The notes below the pieces were generated by a model that was given only the letters and a program-made list of their open reading frames with translations, was not told the origin of the DNA and made no database searches. From Promethearchaeota archaeon (lineage in GTDB: Archaea > Asgardarchaeota > Lokiarchaeia > Sigynarchaeales > SOKP01): a DNA stretch of 8,791 bases. Position 1 is the stretch's first letter. Each line of letters begins with the position of its first letter. This document shows, in pieces, positions 6,980-8,791 of the stretch. Made by a program: the position numbers and the translations under genes. Location: positions 1 to 8,791 of the forward strand of contig JAEOTJ010000376.1 in NCBI GenBank assembly GCA_016839905.1. The letters run 5' to 3'.

Positions 6980-6995
6980 TATGAATTTAAAATAT
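6980..6995 (-). promoter_or_regulatory. Possible TATA box of longin-GTPase B
   Basis: The minus strand here reads ATATTTTAAATTC, roughly 32-44 bases before the ATG at 6951. This would leave a short leader with no Shine-Dalgarno site. The 166-base spacer to paralogue C makes a separate promoter likely, but the exact box is uncertain in such AT-rich DNA. Confidence 0.25.
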
Positions 6996-7117
6996 TTTTT
7001 ATTGTTTTAATTATCTTATAAAAAATATCAATAAACATCTATTTATTTTTTTCACATCATTCATTTTTTCTACTAAAGTCTTTTAGAAATGAAGTAAAAA
7101 TAAAGATTGTAAAAAAT

Positions 7118-8164
7118 TTAACTTTCATCTAATTTTACTAATGTTTCCGCAATTTTATAAAAAGAAGAATTTACATTTTCACCGGTCAAGGCAGAAGTTT
7201 CTATATAATCAAGATTCAACTCTTCAGCAAGTCGTTGAGCATCCTCCATGCTGACCCTTCTCTCATCTATCAAATCATTTTTATTTCCTAAGATAAACCC
7301 AATCTTTATTGCATTTTTATTTCCAAGAGCTTTGTTTATATCAGCATGCCAGTTTGAAATACTATTTAAGGTTTTTGGTCTCGTTAAATCAAAAACTAAA
7401 AAAATGGCATCTGCTCCTTGATAAAAATGTGTTCTCATTGTCTGAAATTTACTCTGTCCTGCCAGATCCCACAATACTAATTGAACATTGGAATTTTCCA
7501 TAAACACGTTTTTATCACTTATATTTACCCCAATAGTCGGGAGATAACTTCTTTTAAAAGCATTATTAGTAAACCTTAGAATCGTGGATGTTTTACCTAC
7601 ACTAGGATCTCCACATACGACTACTTTATATCTATAATCAAAATCATCTTCCGACTCAGCAGAAATTTCTGGAAATTCTTCAGATGTCTTTTCTGTTAGT
7701 TCCTCATTACGAAAATTCTCTAAAGTTTTTAATAAATCATCCTGAAAAACATTAATTTCTTTATAAATAATATCTTTTTCCACTTTTGATGATTCCATTC
7801 CACTAATTTTTTGTGCAATATCATTAAAAATAGCTTCTAGATCTTTTAAATATTTATAAAAAATTGCATCATTATTTTCTTTGAAAAGAACAGTAATGGA
7901 AGTTCTTGCCATGCCTCCACGTCGATCTTCATCATTCCATTGAATATATTTAACTAAACCCTTCATTTCAAGAGAAGGAAAAGGGAGAACAATCAATGAT
8001 TTTGGGAGGAACAATTCTTCCCCTGTGAGAATCGTAATTGTTTTAATAGAAATAAGCATTCGAATATTTTCAGATAGAGTCTCAGGTAACCATGATTTTG
8101 GAGTTGGTCCTAACATATCATCAAATTCGGAATATACCATTCCGCTAATTAATTCTTCAATCAT
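7118..8164 (-). CDS. Longin-Ras/Rab-like GTPase fusion (paralogue C)
   Basis: A 348-residue protein with the same two-domain layout as its neighbours. The longin-like domain covers about 1-120: LISGMVYSEFDDMLGPTP (5-22), which resembles the 'FSEF...LGP' start of eukaryotic NPRL2 most closely of the three. Then come SLIVLPFPSLEMKGLVKYIQW (56-76), DEDRRGG (78-84), and TVLFKENNDAIFYKYLKDLEAIF. A helical linker (120-155) and an acidic spacer (about 157-175) precede the G domain: GDPSVGKTS (185-193), T210 in SYLPTIG, WDLAGQ (232-237) with Q237, NKND (294-297) and ETSAL (322-326). All residues needed to bind and hydrolyse GTP appear intact. There is no C-terminal cysteine, signal peptide or membrane helix. 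A TATA-like box about 28 bases upstream and no Shine-Dalgarno site suggest a leaderless message. T6 at 7111-7116, right after the stop, is a weak terminator candidate. Confidence 0.9.
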   Translation of the reverse strand: MIEELISGMVYSEFDDMLGPTPKSWLPETLSENIRMLISIKTITILTGEELFLPKSLIVLPFPSLEMKGLVKYIQWNDEDRRGGMARTSITVLFKENNDAIFYKYLKDLEAIFNDIAQKISGMESSKVEKDIIYKEINVFQDDLLKTLENFRNEELTEKTSEEFPEISAESEDDFDYRYKVVVCGDPSVGKTSTILRFTNNAFKRSYLPTIGVNISDKNVFMENSNVQLVLWDLAGQSKFQTMRTHFYQGADAIFLVFDLTRPKTLNSISNWHADINKALGNKNAIKIGFILGNKNDLIDERRVSMEDAQRLAEELNLDYIETSALTGENVNSSFYKIAETLVKLDES

Positions 8165-8184
8165 CTTTAAAAGTTATAATCCGT

Positions 8185-8199
8185 GATATTTTTTAAATT
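8185..8199 (-). promoter_or_regulatory. TATA-like promoter of longin-GTPase C
   Basis: The minus strand reads AATTTAAAAAATATC, centred about 28 bases before the ATG at 8164. It matches in sequence and distance the element ahead of the coiled-coil longin-like gene. There is no ribosome binding site between box and ATG, consistent with a leaderless start. Confidence 0.45.
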
Positions 8200-8252
8200 A
8201 CGGTAGATTTAAATTTTAATTATTATAAAATTTTAAAAAATTTATTTAAAAT

Positions 8253-8534
8253 TTATTTATCTTTTATAGTTTCAAGGATTGAAATAATTCGGTAAACTGT
8301 AGTTCTGCTGGCGAACGGAATATTCGGGTCGAGGCTTAAGTCACTGACTAGGTACATTATATTACTGGCAAGAACTCCAGGGGTTTCTGTTTCCTTTCCT
8401 AATTCATTAAGCCCTCTTTGGGCAATTCTTTTAATATTTCTCGGTACAGAACGATCATTAAGCATTCCTTGGAGTAAAACTTCTACATTTTTGAAGGCTT
8501 CTTGTATATCTTCATTAATTTTTTTTTTTGCCAT
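8253..8534 (-). CDS. UPF0147 family protein
   Basis: A 93-residue protein of the archaeal UPF0147 family: small, all-helical proteins of unknown function found widely in archaea. The recognisable parts are the central NDRSVPRNIKRIAQRG (26-41) and the C-terminal LDPNIPFASRTTVYRIISILE (68-88), matching the family's 'D.SvPrNir' and 'DPN.P...R...w.iis.LE' signatures. Length is typical. No signal peptide, membrane helix or catalytic motif is present, so it is probably a soluble cytosolic protein. The start at 8532-8534 is well supported by a strong Shine-Dalgarno site 8 bases upstream. Codons 3-5 (KKK) lie in an 11-base A run on the coding strand, a slippage-prone spot. It lies 88 bases ahead of longin-GTPase C, which has its own promoter-like element, so the two need not be linked in function. 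Confidence 0.92.
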   Translation of the reverse strand: MAKKKINEDIQEAFKNVEVLLQGMLNDRSVPRNIKRIAQRGLNELGKETETPGVLASNIMYLVSDLSLDPNIPFASRTTVYRIISILETIKDK

Positions 8535-8542
8535 TATCTCTT

Positions 8543-8549
8543 ATCACCT
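8543..8549 (-). promoter_or_regulatory. Strong Shine-Dalgarno site of the UPF0147 gene
   Basis: AGGTGAT on the coding strand is the full complement of the conserved archaeal 16S 3'-end ATCACCT. It is spaced 8 bases from the ATG. It is the best ribosome binding site in the window and fixes the start; the GTPase genes lack one. Confidence 0.75.
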
Positions 8550-8608
8550 AAGCCAAAGTTTTAAGAAGTGATTAAAACAAAGATAAATAGATGAAAATTG
8601 TAAAAGTG

Positions 8609-8622
8609 TGTTTTTTAAAATC
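8609..8622 (-). promoter_or_regulatory. TATA-like promoter of the UPF0147 gene
   Basis: The minus strand reads GATTTTAAAAAACA, nearly the same as the box before the coiled-coil longin-like gene (GAATTTTAAAAAAC). Transcription would start near 8590, giving a leader of about 55 nt that includes the Shine-Dalgarno site. Confidence 0.38.
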
Positions 8623-8713
8623 TTTATTAAAATATATTTTTTTTTATTTTTCTAATTGTTTTTAGAGTGTATTTTTAAGTTTATAAAATTAGCTAAAAAT
8701 TAGAAATCTTTGA

Positions 8714-8791
8714 AATTATCCCGACGAAAAACGCGATTATCCCGTCTATAATTATGTCGTAACCAGAAAAATGATTGAAATCGATCAAATA
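8714..8791. other. Edge region with ambiguous coding potential
   Basis: Past about 8710 the base composition becomes less AT-rich, with CCCGAC, CGCG and CCCGTC, as if a gene enters from the right. Two frames in codon register are open to the edge. The plus strand reads NYPDEKRDYPVYNYVVTRKM and on, with an ATG at 8771-8773 that could start a rightward gene (MIEIDQI). The minus strand reads YLIDFNHFSGYDIIIDGIIA and on, to a TAG just below 8700, and could be a hydrophobic C-terminal tail. Each is the complement of the other, so at most one is real. A short direct repeat, ATTATCCCG, occurs at 8716-8724 and 8737-8745. 8535-8710 holds only promoter elements. Confidence 0.25.

Noticed and set aside
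7309..7503. Plus-strand 64-residue frame opposite longin-GTPase C
   Set aside because: It is antisense to the switch II region of the G domain, with no start signal or recognisable family.
4182..8164. Reading the GTPases as Arf-like or MglA-like
   Set aside because: WDxAGQ, YLPTxG, NK(N/S)D and ETSAL are Rab/Ras features. The Gly2 N-terminus and Arf-type interswitch are absent.
1..8791. Searched for CRISPR repeats, tRNA or rRNA genes, insertion sequences and long inverted repeats
   Set aside because: None could be supported. The repeats present are short and AT-rich, and no transposase-like protein is encoded.

Overview
This is an AT-rich stretch of archaeal genome in which every confident gene lies on the minus strand, so genes are read from high to low coordinates. 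The best guess for the host is an Asgard archaeon (Promethearchaeota), probably Lokiarchaeia-like. Three things point there: three adjacent Rab/Ras-type small GTPases with an N-terminal longin-like domain, an archaeal UPF0147 protein, and a secreted beta-helix protein ending in an IPGY-hydrophobic-KKR sorting tail. The taxonomic call is inference from gene content; there is no rRNA in the window.

Layout in order of transcription, from the right end. 8535-8791 holds no secure gene, only the promoter and Shine-Dalgarno site of the next gene and an ambiguous open stretch at the edge. A UPF0147 protein follows (8253-8534). The core of the window comes next: longin-GTPase C (7118-8164), longin-GTPase B (5893-6951), a nitroreductase-family protein (5311-5883) starting 9 bases after B, and longin-GTPase A (4182-5222). 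A 263-base gap (3919-4181) contains a possible gene remnant and a short direct repeat. Then come a large secreted, membrane-anchored parallel beta-helix protein (2014-3918) with a T-rich terminator, a 320-residue protein with a longin/roadblock-like N-terminus and a coiled-coil tail (825-1787), a CxxCxxCC metal-cluster protein (196-765), and the first 30 codons of a pyruvate kinase alpha/beta-domain-like protein running off the left edge (1-90).

The point of interest is the three paralogous fusions. Each has about 120 residues resembling the longin domain of eukaryotic NPRL2-type proteins, a helical linker, and a complete Rab-like G domain with all G motifs and the catalytic Gln. In eukaryotes, NPRL2 longin domains act on Rag GTPases in trans; here a similar domain and a GTPase share one chain. 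Together with the separate longin-like coiled-coil protein, the window looks like a locus for a small-GTPase signalling or membrane-associated switch system. Its input and target cannot be read from the sequence. The nitroreductase and the metal-cluster protein may be ordinary neighbours.
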